Positions 15,704 through 24,792 of a DNA stretch of 64,000 bases are shown in pieces (the stretch's first letter is position 1; each line of letters begins with the position of its first letter). Source of the stretch: RH-AL1 sp965277355 (GTDB lineage Bacteria; Pseudomonadota; Alphaproteobacteria; Rhizobiales; Beijerinckiaceae); assembly GCA_965277355.1 (NCBI GenBank), contig CBDICN010000001.1, positions 1,482,095 to 1,546,094 of the forward strand, written 5' to 3'. The notes beneath the pieces are model-generated. The model was not told the origin of the DNA. It did no database searches and worked only from the letters and a program-made list of their open reading frames with translations. Both the position numbers and the translations under genes were made by a program.

Positions 15704-17929
15704 ATGCGCCTCGCGGTAGCCCTGTTGCTTAGCCTGATCTGCGTCCAGGCCTTCGCGGCCGAGTCGAGCTGGACGGGGACGTGGGACACGCGATGGCGCA
15801 ACGGCGGCGCCAGGGTGGAGCTGAAGCAGGACGGCGCCAAGGTGACCGGCACGTATGCCTCCTACGACGGTGTCATCGAGGGCCAGATCGAGGGCCGAGT
15901 TCTGAAGGGACGCTGGATTCAGGGTTCGCGTTCGGGCGGGATCAAGTTCGTGATGGCCCCCGACGGGCGGTCCTTCATGGGCCGTTACGCGACCGGCGAG
16001 TGGTGGACCGGCGGCCGCGCCGCCGCCGATCTCGAGTCCCTCCGCGTCGACCAGCGCGGCCCCCGACAGGCGCTGCGGACCTTCGTCGACGCCGGCAACG
16101 CCGCGCGCTACGACGCGCCCGACGAGATGACCCGCGCCGTGGCCGTGCTCGACTTCGGGGATAAAGGAGCGGCGCTGCCGCCGGAGCAGAAGCTCGCCAA
16201 GGCGCAGACCTTGTTCGACATGGTCGACCAGACGACATTTCGCCTGTTCGACCTGCCGGACGCCGCCGCGAAAGGCGACGCCGTCTCGATCACGCTGCAA
16301 CAGGCCGGCACCTCGGCGAGCCTGCCGCTGCGCTTGGACAAGAAGGGCGACCGCTGGTTCATCGCGATGCCGGACGACGCGGCCCTCGCCGCGGCCGGGA
16401 AGGCGCTGCTGGCGCGCTCCGGCGGTCGCCTGCCGAGCCCCGAAGCCTACAAGCTGAGGCACAATGCCCGTGACGCATGGCGTACCTTCACCCGCTCGTT
16501 CTTCACCTGGGACACGGGCGGCCGCGCCCAGGGCCTCGCCAGCCTCGACCTGTCCGACCTGCCCGAAGCGGTGCGCGGCTACCAGGGCGAGCTCTCCGCG
16601 GAGTACCTCAACGGCATCCTGAACCGCGTCGGCCTCGTGCAGCCGCAGGAGATCTCGGACGATCCGAAGAACACCGAGCCTTTCATCGTCTTCAGCCATC
16701 CCGCCGGGCGCGTCGTGATCGCTCCGAACGGAACCGGCGACGCGGCAACCTGGAAGTTCACCGCCGACACGGTGCGCGAGGCCCGCGATCTCTACGTCCT
16801 GGTCGAGGACATGCCGGCCGTTGGCGGCGAGAAGCTACCCGCCCCGGCCTCGTTGTTCTTCGACATCCGGCGCGGCGTACGCGGCGTCGCGCCCGTGATG
16901 CTGGCGCAGCTCGGCACCCTCGAGCTCTGGCAAATCGCGGGCTGGGCCGCGGTGATCCTCATCGCGCTCGCCGTCGGCTACGGTCTCGCGCGGATCGTGC
17001 TCGCCGTTCTGATCCGGCTTGTCGGTGGCGACGATCCGCAAGCCGAGCGGCGCGCGTTCCGCTGGCCTCTGTGGGGAGTCCTCGCCTTCTCGCTCTACAA
17101 GCTGATGATCCCGGCGATCGGGCTGCCCGAGCTCGCCACCCGCTTCTCAGTCGGCGCGACCGGCGTGCTGCTGGCGCTTTCGATGATGTGGCTCGTGTGG
17201 ATCCTGATCGACGCCATCGCAGCGCGCTATTTCAGCACCTCGGACGGCAAACGTGTGACGATGGACAACATCATCGTCTCGCTCGGCTTCGGTTTTCTCA
17301 AGCTAGTCCTCGTCGCGGTCGGGCTGACGTATATCGCGATGGAGCTTTCGCTCCCTTACGAGGGCATTGTCGCCAGCCTATCCATCGGCGGCCTCGCGGT
17401 GGCGTTCGCGTCGCGCGAGACCCTGTCGAACGTGTTCGGCGCGGGCGTTCTCGCGATCGACCGGCCGTTCCGCCGCGGCGACTACATCGCCGCCGGCGAC
17501 ACCAAGGGAACGGTGGAGCACGTCGGCATCCGCTCGACCCGCGTGCGCACCCCCGACGACAGCCTGATCATCGTGCCCAACGGCAAGCTGTCGGACGCGA
17601 TCGTCAACAATCTCGGCACGCGCCGCTACCACCTCAACTCGGCCAAGCTGCCGCTACCCTATTCCACGAGCGTGCCTCAACTCGAGGCGCTGATCTCAGG
17701 CGTCCGCGACCTTGTCGCCGCCATCCCGCAGGCGGCGCAGGACCGCACGTCGGTTGCCGTCTCCTCCCTCGGCCCGGAGGGAATTGAGCTCATGCTGGCG
17801 TACGGCCTCGACGCGAACCGCGGCGGCAACGAAACCGAGATCGTCAACCGGCTGATGCTGAACATCCTCAAGCTTTGCGAACGGCTCGGCATTCGCGCCT
17901 CGCGGGAAGAGCTGCCGCGGCCGACTTGA
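15704..17929 (+). CDS. MscS-family mechanosensitive ion channel with large periplasmic domain
   Basis: Predicted inner-membrane channel that releases solutes on osmotic downshock. The 741 residues start with a signal peptide (1-18), followed by about 380 periplasmic residues, the first of which (SWTGTWDTRWRNGGARVELKQ and onward) form a beta-rich module. Transmembrane segments begin near 405 (LWQIAGWAAVILIALAVGYG). The MscS pore helix and beta domain run from about 540 to 730, with GGLAVAFASRETLSNVFGA and IDRPFRRGDYI. It resembles the larger MscK/YbdG-like relatives rather than the small MscS. No operon partner is evident. Confidence 0.9.
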   Translation: MRLAVALLLSLICVQAFAAESSWTGTWDTRWRNGGARVELKQDGAKVTGTYASYDGVIEGQIEGRVLKGRWIQGSRSGGIKFVMAPDGRSFMGRYATGEWWTGGRAAADLESLRVDQRGPRQALRTFVDAGNAARYDAPDEMTRAVAVLDFGDKGAALPPEQKLAKAQTLFDMVDQTTFRLFDLPDAAAKGDAVSITLQQAGTSASLPLRLDKKGDRWFIAMPDDAALAAAGKALLARSGGRLPSPEAYKLRHNARDAWRTFTRSFFTWDTGGRAQGLASLDLSDLPEAVRGYQGELSAEYLNGILNRVGLVQPQEISDDPKNTEPFIVFSHPAGRVVIAPNGTGDAATWKFTADTVREARDLYVLVEDMPAVGGEKLPAPASLFFDIRRGVRGVAPVMLAQLGTLELWQIAGWAAVILIALAVGYGLARIVLAVLIRLVGGDDPQAERRAFRWPLWGVLAFSLYKLMIPAIGLPELATRFSVGATGVLLALSMMWLVWILIDAIAARYFSTSDGKRVTMDNIIVSLGFGFLKLVLVAVGLTYIAMELSLPYEGIVASLSIGGLAVAFASRETLSNVFGAGVLAIDRPFRRGDYIAAGDTKGTVEHVGIRSTRVRTPDDSLIIVPNGKLSDAIVNNLGTRRYHLNSAKLPLPYSTSVPQLEALISGVRDLVAAIPQAAQDRTSVAVSSLGPEGIELMLAYGLDANRGGNETEIVNRLMLNILKLCERLGIRASREELPRPT

Positions 17930-17984
17930 GGGACGAAGGATTCTGCCGCTGCGATGTTCCATGGCCCTTGAGAAGAGCAATCTT

Positions 17985-18424
17985 TCAGATCGCTCCGGCA
18001 CCGTAGCCCCGCGCCATCGCAGCCGCGAAGATCGGTAGAAGCGCGAACAGCGCGATCTCTACCCAAAGGTATCTACGCACACGCACGACCCCGGCGACGC
18101 TTGGTCTCGTACCGTCTCGCCGCCAGCGCAAATACGCCATCGTCGGGGGAACGGACAAAGCGCCCAGCGCCACGAAGGTCGCGATCTTCGCCCAGAAGAA
18201 GCCGTTGTGCTCGTAATCCCAACCCTTGGCGGCGAAGACGGCGCGGGAAAAGCCGAACACGATGATCGCCGCTGCGATGACGCCGTACCAGACGTCGATG
18301 CGGACGTCCGCACCACGGCGGCTTCATTCAGATCGACCTGCACGAGAATAAGCTCGGCAACGAGTACGCCCATCAAGGCGAAGATGAGGAGATGGTGGCC
18401 GATCGCGAGCAAGAGGTCGAGCAT
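17985..18424 (-). pseudogene. DUF2214-type membrane protein, frameshifted
   Basis: The N-terminal half from ATG 18424 reads MLDLLLAIGHHLLIFALMGV...DLNEAAVVR; the C-terminal half, in another frame, reads IDVWYGVIAA...FGFSRAVFAAKGWDY and NGFFWAKIATFVALGALS to the stop at 17985. Joined at about 18305 they give one four-helix protein of about 145 residues matching the DUF2214 family. A single indel near 18300-18310 splits it. It could be a real loss or a sequencing error. Confidence 0.75.
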
Positions 18425-18508
18425 GGCTGGTGTCCTGACAGTGACGGAGACGAGATGAAGCTTGCGCCGACGCCGGGCAGCTTTCTCGACCGCTAGAGTT
18501 GCGCCGGC

Positions 18509-18808
18509 TCAGCTCAAGATCGGAGCCGCGCCGACTTCTTCCAGGCCGGCGCCACGCTGACGCTCCAATCCGGCCGCTACGGCCTGGCTGTCCTCGTGCG
18601 CGTCGATGGACACCACCTTGCCCCAGCGCATGTGAATGACATGGACGCCGCGGTTGCGGTAGGGGCCGCCGTCGAGGAGCGTGGCCGTCGCGTCCCAGCG
18701 TATGAAGATCCAAGTGCTCCAGGGGCGACCCTTCACCCAGACGTCCGAGATCACGAGATGCAGGTTCGGCATGACGCGGCGCTTCGAAACCGACAACGCG
18801 AGACCGTC
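18509..18808 (-). pseudogene. SnoaL/NTF2-like domain protein, 5' truncated
   Basis: The reverse strand encodes HLVISDVWVKGRPWSTWIFI...LLDGGPYRNRGVHVIHMRWG and IDAHEDSQAVAAGLERQ, the C-terminal two-thirds of a SnoaL-like (ketosteroid-isomerase fold) protein. Upstream, family similarity ends where a 14-bp tandem repeat begins at 18811, and the expected 50-60 N-terminal residues are absent. Translation could still start inside the repeat, but the result would lack part of the fold. Confidence 0.65.
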
Positions 18809-18810
18809 TC

Positions 18811-18922
18811 CAAGTCCTTTGTTCCAAGTCGTTCGCTCCAAGTCGTTCGCTCCAAGTCGTTCGCTCCAAGTCGTTCGCTCCAAGTCGTTCGCTTCAAGTC
18901 GTTCGCTTCAAGTCGCTCGGCT
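18811..18922. repeat. 14-bp tandem repeat, eight units
   Basis: Unit CAAGTCGTTCGCTC repeated eight times (112 bp). Units 2-5 are identical, 6-7 differ at the last base, and the first and last are degenerate. The unit is not a multiple of three, so copy-number changes shift frame. It lies between the truncated SnoaL-like gene and apaG and probably spans the apaG leader. Confidence 0.9.
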
Positions 18923-19003
18923 CTACCGGGGCGACGGCGCCCCTGTTCAAACCGGCCCATCGTTCGTAAGCTACGACCGATGGTTCAGCGCCCGGTCGGC
19001 CTC

Positions 19004-19396
19004 ATGTACTCCCGCGTCACCCGAAATATCGAAATCACCGTTGAGCCGGAGTTCTTGCCGGAACGCTCCAACGCGGACCGCGGCCACTTCTTCTGGGCCT
19101 ACACCGTCGAGATCGCGAACACCGGCGGGAGCGTGGTGCAACTCACCGATCGGCATTGGAAGATCACGGACGCCAACGGCCGTCTCGACGAGATCAAGGG
19201 TCCAGGCGTCGTCGGCGAGCAGCCGGTGATCCGGCCGGGCGAGACGTTTCGCTACACGTCGGGCTGCCCGCTGGCGACGCCGTCGGGCTTCATGGCCGGT
19301 TCCTACCGCATCGTGGAGGAAGGCGGCGATGCGTTCGAGGCCGAGATCCCGCTGTTCTCGCTCGACTCGCCTGCGGCGAAGCGGGTTCTCAACTGA
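19004..19396 (+). CDS. apaG: ApaG protein
   Basis: A 130-residue ApaG, a fibronectin-III-like fold often linked to Co2+/Mg2+ homeostasis and diadenosine tetraphosphate metabolism. The start at 19004 (MYSRVTRNIEITVEPEFL) gives the family length. Motifs seen: HFFWAYTVEIANTG, VQLTDRHWKITDANG, GPGVVGEQPVI and YTSGCPLATPSGFMAGSY. The longer open frame upstream runs through the 14-bp repeat and is not coding. Its stop overlaps the argE ATG (TGATG), indicating co-translation. Confidence 0.95.
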   Translation: MYSRVTRNIEITVEPEFLPERSNADRGHFFWAYTVEIANTGGSVVQLTDRHWKITDANGRLDEIKGPGVVGEQPVIRPGETFRYTSGCPLATPSGFMAGSYRIVEEGGDAFEAEIPLFSLDSPAAKRVLN

Positions 19397-20565
19397 TGAC
19401 CCGCAGCGCGCCAGACCCTGCTACCGCCATCTCGCTTCTCGCCGAACTGGTCGCCTTCGATACGGTAAGCTCGAAGACGAACCTGCCGCTGATCGAGCGC
19501 GTCGAGGCTTATCTGCGCGACCTTGGCATCGAGGCGGTGCGTGTGCCGGATCGGGCGGGGGACAAGGCCGCGCTGTTCGCCACGATCGGACCCGCGGGCG
19601 ATGGCGGTATCGTGCTGTCCGGCCACACCGACGTGGTTCCGGTGAAGGGGCAGGACTGGACCACGGACCCCTTCACTCTGCGCGAGAACGGCGGCCGTCT
19701 GTACGGCCGCGGTGCCTGCGACATGAAGGCTTTCGACGCGATCTGCCTCGCGATGGTGCCGGAGTTTCAAAGAGCCGGCGTGAAGCGGCCGATCCATCTC
19801 CTGTTCTCTTACGACGAGGAGATCGGCTGCCTCGGCTCGCTCGACACGATCGCTCGCTTCGGCGTCGACCTGCCGAAGCCGGTCATCGCCATCGTCGGAG
19901 AGCCGACGATGATGAAGGTCGTCGATGCCCACAAAAGCATCGCGACCTATCAGACGATCGTGCACGGCAAGGAGGCGCATTCCTCCGATCCGCGCGCCGG
20001 GGCGAGCGCTGTCGAGGCGGCTTGCGACCTCGTCGCCGAGCTTACCCGCTTCCAGACCAAGCTCGGGGCCGACGGCGATCCGTCCGGCTTGTTCGACGTC
20101 GGCTTCTCGACGGTGCATGTCGGGATGATCGAGGGCGGCAACGCGCGCAACATTTTGGCCAAGCGCTGCGCCTTCGCCTGGGAGTTCCGCGGCCTGCCCG
20201 GTGTCGACCAGAGGCTCGCGATCCGTCACTTCGAGGACTACGCCGCGCGCGTGGTGCTGCCGAAGCTGACGCGCTTCGCCGCGGACGCCCGTATCGAGAC
20301 GCATCGCGACATCGAGGTCCCGGCGCTGACCGCCGCGCCGGGGTCGCCGGCGGAGACCCTGGTGAAGAAGCTGGCGCGGTCGAACGACACCACCACCGTG
20401 TCGTTCGCGACGGAGGCCGGGCAGTTCCAGAAGGCGGCCATCCCGACCGTCGTGTGCGGACCCGGGTCAATCGAGCAGGCGCATCAGCCCGACGAGTACA
20501 TCGAGATCTCGCAGATCGACGCCGGCATGGCGTTCATGCGTCGGCTGATCGAGGAGTTGAGCTAG
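19396..20565 (+). CDS. argE: Acetylornithine deacetylase
   Basis: A zinc peptidase (M20 family) predicted to remove acetyl from N-acetylornithine in arginine synthesis. The 389 residues show metal ligands His77 and Asp109 (SGHTDVVPV, YGRGACDMK), the catalytic Glu pair at 141-142 (SYDEEIGC) and a dimerisation domain from about 180 to 290. The FSYDEEIGCLGS pattern fits ArgE better than DapE. It starts one base inside the apaG stop. The family is sure; ornithine specificity is likely but could be a related acyl-amino-acid hydrolase. Confidence 0.88.
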   Translation: MTRSAPDPATAISLLAELVAFDTVSSKTNLPLIERVEAYLRDLGIEAVRVPDRAGDKAALFATIGPAGDGGIVLSGHTDVVPVKGQDWTTDPFTLRENGGRLYGRGACDMKAFDAICLAMVPEFQRAGVKRPIHLLFSYDEEIGCLGSLDTIARFGVDLPKPVIAIVGEPTMMKVVDAHKSIATYQTIVHGKEAHSSDPRAGASAVEAACDLVAELTRFQTKLGADGDPSGLFDVGFSTVHVGMIEGGNARNILAKRCAFAWEFRGLPGVDQRLAIRHFEDYAARVVLPKLTRFAADARIETHRDIEVPALTAAPGSPAETLVKKLARSNDTTTVSFATEAGQFQKAAIPTVVCGPGSIEQAHQPDEYIEISQIDAGMAFMRRLIEELS

Positions 20566-20739
20566 CGCCGGCCGCCTATCTCCGCTGCGCTCGCATCGGA
20601 GGATGCGCAGCCGGGCCGCGCAGGCTTGCTCAATCTTCCCGTATCGGGGTCGCGGCGGCAGGAAACGGCGATAGCGCGTGAAACGCGGCACCGGCTGTGA
20701 TTTCATTTCCGTCACATTGGCCGATGCAGCACCCGATTC

Positions 20740-22095
20740 ATGTCTATCCAGCGCCGCCTCGCGGTGTCCATCACCATCGTTCTCGCCTTCAGCCTGATCG
20801 TCGGGTTCTGGCTGACGTACCAGCATGTGCTATCGAAGGTGCGCACCGAGCTGCAGGCGGCGCTCATCGTCGGCGCCGACGGAGCCTTGAACGCGCTCGA
20901 CGACAAGGAGGAGCCGGCCGATCCCGCGACGAAGCTTCGGCTGATCGTCAGCCAGTTCGACGGCGACCGCCACGTTCGGGCAAGCCTGCGCGATCCTGAC
21001 GGCGCCCTGCTCGCGCAGTCGCGATTGCTTACGCCCGACGAGCCGGCGCCGTCATGGTTCACCCGCCTGGTCGGATCGCACCCCGTTGGACGCACGCTCT
21101 CGCTTCCCGAACCCTACCGCGCCGTCGGCACCCTGACGCTGGCGGCCGACCCGCACAACGAAGTCGCCGAGGCGTGGAGCGACACGCGGCTCACGCTGAC
21201 AATTATGGCGGTGTTCTTCGCGATGGTGCTGGCGCTCGCCTTCGTGACGATCAAGGCGGCGCTGTCGCCGATTCGCGACATGTGCGAGGCCCTGCAGCGG
21301 ATCGGCGCCGGTGATTATAGCGCGCGCATTAAACCCGACGTCTCGCGCGAGCTGGAACCGCTGCGCGACGGCGTCAACGGACTTGCGGTGCGCCTCGAGC
21401 AGATGGGCGGCCAGAACAGGGCCCTCCACGAGCAAATCCTCACGCTGCAGGAAGAGGAGCGCGCCGAGCTCGCTCGCGACCTCCACGACGAGGTCGGACC
21501 CTTCCTGTTTGCGGTCGGCGCCGACGCCGCGATGATCCGACAGCACCTCGCCAAGGGCGCCCTCGACGAGGTGGCGCCGCGCGCCGAGGCGATCTCCGAG
21601 GCGGTGCGCCATATGCAGCGCCACCTCCGCGACGTGCTGCGCCGCCTCGCGCCCTCGGCGCTGCTCGATCTCGGCCTCGCGGGCGCCATCGACAACCTCG
21701 TCGAGTTCTGGAAGGCGCGGCGACCGTCGATCGCCTTCGGTGTGACGGTGATCGGCGAGCCGCTTGACCCGCCGCTCGACGCAATCGCGTTCCGGGTCGT
21801 CCAGGAAAGTTTCTCCAACGCGATCCGGCACGGACGGCCGGGCGCGATCGACGTCACGATCGACGTCGGCGACGAGGCGGCGGCCATCGTGATCGAGGAC
21901 AACGGGCGGGGTTTCCAAGGCGGCGAGGTTGCGTTCGGGTTCGGATTGACCGGCATGCGGGAGCGGGTGCGCTCGGTCGGCGGCTCGCTCGCGGTGCGCA
22001 ATCGCGCGGCCGGTGGCGTGATCGTCGAGGCGACGCTCCCGCTGCCCGAACGTCTCGCGACGTTCGACCAGCAGAAAGAGGACGTGCCGACATGA
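20740..22095 (+). CDS. Sensor histidine kinase, NarX-like (HAMP, HisKA_3)
   Basis: Membrane sensor of a two-component pair. The 451 residues have helices at about 9-27 and 152-172 enclosing a small periplasmic sensor (28-150), a HAMP linker (173-225), the HisKA_3 dimerisation helix with phospho-acceptor His249 in ELARDLHDEVGPF, and an HATPase with DNGRGF and GFGLTGMRERV. Its stop overlaps the response regulator start as ATGA. The sensed signal is unknown; no typical nitrate-binding P-box is visible in the periplasmic part. Confidence 0.92.
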   Translation: MSIQRRLAVSITIVLAFSLIVGFWLTYQHVLSKVRTELQAALIVGADGALNALDDKEEPADPATKLRLIVSQFDGDRHVRASLRDPDGALLAQSRLLTPDEPAPSWFTRLVGSHPVGRTLSLPEPYRAVGTLTLAADPHNEVAEAWSDTRLTLTIMAVFFAMVLALAFVTIKAALSPIRDMCEALQRIGAGDYSARIKPDVSRELEPLRDGVNGLAVRLEQMGGQNRALHEQILTLQEEERAELARDLHDEVGPFLFAVGADAAMIRQHLAKGALDEVAPRAEAISEAVRHMQRHLRDVLRRLAPSALLDLGLAGAIDNLVEFWKARRPSIAFGVTVIGEPLDPPLDAIAFRVVQESFSNAIRHGRPGAIDVTIDVGDEAAAIVIEDNGRGFQGGEVAFGFGLTGMRERVRSVGGSLAVRNRAAGGVIVEATLPLPERLATFDQQKEDVPT

Positions 22096-22709
22096 AGATG
22101 TTGATCGTCGACGATCACTCCGTCGTGCGCGAAGGCGCGCGGCGCCTCCTCTCCGCCTCGATCGAGGCGACGATCCTCGAAGCCAAGACAGGGCGCGAGG
22201 CGCTTGCTCTCTTCAAGGCGGAGCGGCCCGAGGTGGTGATCCTCGATCTCAATCTGCCCGGCTCGGGCGGCCTCGACTTGTTGCGCCGCCTGCTCATCGA
22301 GGAGCCGAAGACGAAGGTCCTGATCTTCTCGATGCACACGACGCCGATCTACGTCGCGCGCGCGATCCAAGCCGGCGCCCAAGGCTACGTCTCGAAGGGC
22401 GCCGGCGCGGAAGAGCTCGTCGAGGCGACACGTCAGATCATCGCCGGCGGCAAATACGTCGAGCGCGAACTCGCCGCCGATCTTGCCGTCACGGCGCTCG
22501 GCTCGGAGGACTCGGGCAAAGCGCTGTCGGCGCGCGAGCTCGACATCATGCGGCTCCTCGCCAAGGGCAAGGGCCTCTCCGACATCGCGGATGCGCTGGG
22601 CATCTCCTACAAAACGGTCGCCAACACCTGCACGGCGATCAAGCAGAAGCTGCTGGTTGAACGCACCAGCGACCTTATCCGCGTCGCGGTGGAGATGCAC
22701 GCGACGTAA
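22092..22709 (+). CDS. NarL/FixJ-type response regulator
   Basis: A DNA-binding response regulator of 205 residues. The receiver domain has acidic pocket DD at 7-8, phospho-acceptor Asp52 in VVILDLNLPGSGG and Lys in YVSKGA. The LuxR-type helix-turn-helix (about 142-200) reads LSARELDIMRLLAKGKGLSD then IADALGISYKTVANTCTAIK. It overlaps the upstream kinase by 4 bp, so the two are surely cognate. Regulated genes are unknown; the membrane protein 115 bp downstream is a candidate. Confidence 0.93.
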   Translation: MKMLIVDDHSVVREGARRLLSASIEATILEAKTGREALALFKAERPEVVILDLNLPGSGGLDLLRRLLIEEPKTKVLIFSMHTTPIYVARAIQAGAQGYVSKGAGAEELVEATRQIIAGGKYVERELAADLAVTALGSEDSGKALSARELDIMRLLAKGKGLSDIADALGISYKTVANTCTAIKQKLLVERTSDLIRVAVEMHAT

Positions 22710-22823
22710 GCGTGGCTGAAACTTCTAGGCCGACCTTCCGTAACTCGACTGAAGGACAGACGTCTTCAGGCTGTCGTTCTTCTCGCCTTTCACGATCGTC
22801 GCGCCACGAAAGAAGGGAAGCGA

Positions 22824-23894
22824 TTGCGAGATCGACCATGGTCGCCGCGTTGGATCGCCCCCCTGGCGATCACGGTCCCGGCTCTGATCCCGGCCGAGGC
22901 GTCGGGGCACGTCAAGTGGTTCTGCACCATCACCGACGTCGCGAGCCCTCCCGCCAGGCTGGCGAACGTGCTCACCCCGGTATTCCTGTCCTGCTTCGTC
23001 GGCTTCCTGCTGCTGATGTTCGCGGGAACGTTCGCCGACGGCTGGGTGGCGCGGGTCTGGGCCGGCGTGCTGTCAAGCGGCGACCGGCGTGACTGGCTGG
23101 AAGAGCTGGTAATACGCGCCGGCATCTGCTTGTTCTGCGTTCTCTTATGGGATCGGGCCGCGGAGGTGCCCTGGGGTCACGCCGGGACGATCCTGACACC
23201 GGAACTCCTCGACCACGACCGGCTGATCGGCGCCCTGCAGATCGCGGTGGCGGCGCTGGTGCTGCGCCGAGAAAGCTGCGGGCTCGCGGCGTTGGCCCTA
23301 GCGACGCTGATCGGGATCGGAATCGCCCGCTACGGCATCTTCCACATGACTGATTACGTCTTCTTCGCCGGCTTCGTCGCCTATCTCGGCGTAACGCCCT
23401 TGCGACCAGGACCGCTGCGTCGCTGGCGCCTGCCGCTGCTCGTCGCCAGTCTCTCGTTCAGCTTGATGTGGACCGCGATCGAGAAGTTCCTGTACCCGCA
23501 ATGGGCGATTCAGGTCTTCCTCCAGCACCAAAACCTGACGCTCGGCTTTCCGGTCGACACCGTGGTGGTGATCGCCGGCTTCGTCGAGTTCAGCGTCTCC
23601 TTCTATCTCATCGTCGGACGCGGTCTGCTCCGGCTCGACGCCGTGCTGATGCTCGTCGTGTTCGGCGGCGCGTATGCGGATTTCGGCTTGTTGGACCTCA
23701 CGGGCCACCTGCCGATCTACGCGATCTTGCTGGCGATCTGCCTGCGCGGCGCCACGCCGCTGCATGACGCGCTCAGGCTCCGCTCGCGTGGGCCGGCGGT
23801 CAACGCGGCGGCGGTGTGCGGACTTTACGCGGCGACGCTGTCGGTGATGATGGCGTTCTATTACGCCTTGCAACTCACCGCCGCCAGGGCGTGA
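22824..23894 (+). CDS. Polytopic membrane protein, unknown function
   Basis: A 356-residue protein with a TTG start at 22824, chosen because AAGGGA lies about 6 bp upstream and the frame fits. After a short N-terminal hydrophobic segment comes HVKWFC, a motif at the same place in related proteins I cannot name, then about eight to nine transmembrane helices. Polar residues sit in the helices near IARYGIFHMTDYV and WTAIEKFLYPQWA, the latter resembling DoxX/MauE-like membrane proteins. It follows a two-component pair on the same strand. Function is not assigned. Confidence 0.75.
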   Translation: MRDRPWSPRWIAPLAITVPALIPAEASGHVKWFCTITDVASPPARLANVLTPVFLSCFVGFLLLMFAGTFADGWVARVWAGVLSSGDRRDWLEELVIRAGICLFCVLLWDRAAEVPWGHAGTILTPELLDHDRLIGALQIAVAALVLRRESCGLAALALATLIGIGIARYGIFHMTDYVFFAGFVAYLGVTPLRPGPLRRWRLPLLVASLSFSLMWTAIEKFLYPQWAIQVFLQHQNLTLGFPVDTVVVIAGFVEFSVSFYLIVGRGLLRLDAVLMLVVFGGAYADFGLLDLTGHLPIYAILLAICLRGATPLHDALRLRSRGPAVNAAAVCGLYAATLSVMMAFYYALQLTAARA

Positions 23895-24074
23895 ACGGCG
23901 CCAGGACTTAAGCGGCGGCAACCGCCCTCCCCCAACGGGCCCGCCAAAAGGTCGCGCGCGACGGCGCGCTCGGGAGGGGATCGGAGAGGCGCGTCACCTG
24001 ATCCGGGACGGCTGGCGAGAACGGTCCGACTCTCCGCGCGTTGCCGGGCGATTGCAGACCGGAGCGCGACGCCG

Positions 24075-24785
24075 ATGGCAGGGATGATCGAGAATCCCGA
24101 CGCGGGTGCCGCAGGCAAAGACAAAAACGAGACGAAGCATCAAGGCCACGCCTTCGCGCTGGCGATCTGCCTCGCAGCCCTCGCCGGTTTCGTCGATGCC
24201 ACCGGTTTCATCGCCTTCAAGGGCCTGTTCGTCTCTTTCATGAGCGGCAACAGCACCAAGGCGGCGGTCGACGTCGCCGGCGGCAGCACGGAAGTGTTCC
24301 AGGTCGCGCGTGCCATCGCGGTCTACCTTCTCGGCGTCATGATCGGCGAGCTTCTCGGCGGCACCAGCAAGCGCTGGGGGCGACCTCTCGTCTTAATGCT
24401 CGAAGCGCTGCTGCTGTGGGGCGCCGCCGCGGGCGGCTATTTGGGACAAGGCGCCCCGTCGGTCGCCTCGCTGCTCGGCCTGGCGATGGGTGCGCAGAAC
24501 GCCTCCGTGCACAAGGCGGATGGCATCAGCGTCGCGCTCACCTACGTCACCGGCACGCTGGTCCATGTCGGGCGCGGGGTCGCCAAGGCCCTGATTGGCG
24601 CAGGTCCCTGGAGCGCCATCCTGCCGTTCGCCGCGCTGTGGCTCGGGCTTGTCTGCGGCGGCCTCGGGGGTGCCTGTGTGGCGGGCCGTTCGCAGCCGAT
24701 CGCGATGGCGGGCGCCGCCGGCGTGGCGTCGCTCCTGATGGGGTGGACGCTGATCCTCGCCCTCCTTAACGCCGGTGAGATGTGA
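24075..24785 (+). CDS. DUF1275 (YoaK-like) membrane protein
   Basis: A 236-residue six-helix membrane protein of the YoaK/DUF1275 family. Signature blocks: AALAGFVDATGFIAFKGLFVS, FMSGNSTKAAV, MGAQNASVHKADGI and LTYVTGTLVHVGRGVAKA. The family has no settled biochemical role, although transport has been proposed. Start ATG 24075 opens a short hydrophilic N-terminus (NPDAGAAGKDKNETKHQGH). It converges with the DMT protein, stops 7 bp apart. Confidence 0.88.
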   Translation: MAGMIENPDAGAAGKDKNETKHQGHAFALAICLAALAGFVDATGFIAFKGLFVSFMSGNSTKAAVDVAGGSTEVFQVARAIAVYLLGVMIGELLGGTSKRWGRPLVLMLEALLLWGAAAGGYLGQGAPSVASLLGLAMGAQNASVHKADGISVALTYVTGTLVHVGRGVAKALIGAGPWSAILPFAALWLGLVCGGLGGACVAGRSQPIAMAGAAGVASLLMGWTLILALLNAGEM

Positions 24786-24792
24786 GGCCGTT

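Noticed and set aside
18811..18922. 14-bp tandem repeat considered as a CRISPR array or plasmid-type iterons
   Set aside because: Units are contiguous with no spacers, and there is no rep gene or A+T-rich origin region beside them.
21315..22700. 461-codon reverse frame opposite the sensor kinase and regulator
   Set aside because: Both forward genes have full domains and catalytic residues; the antisense frame is a codon-bias shadow.
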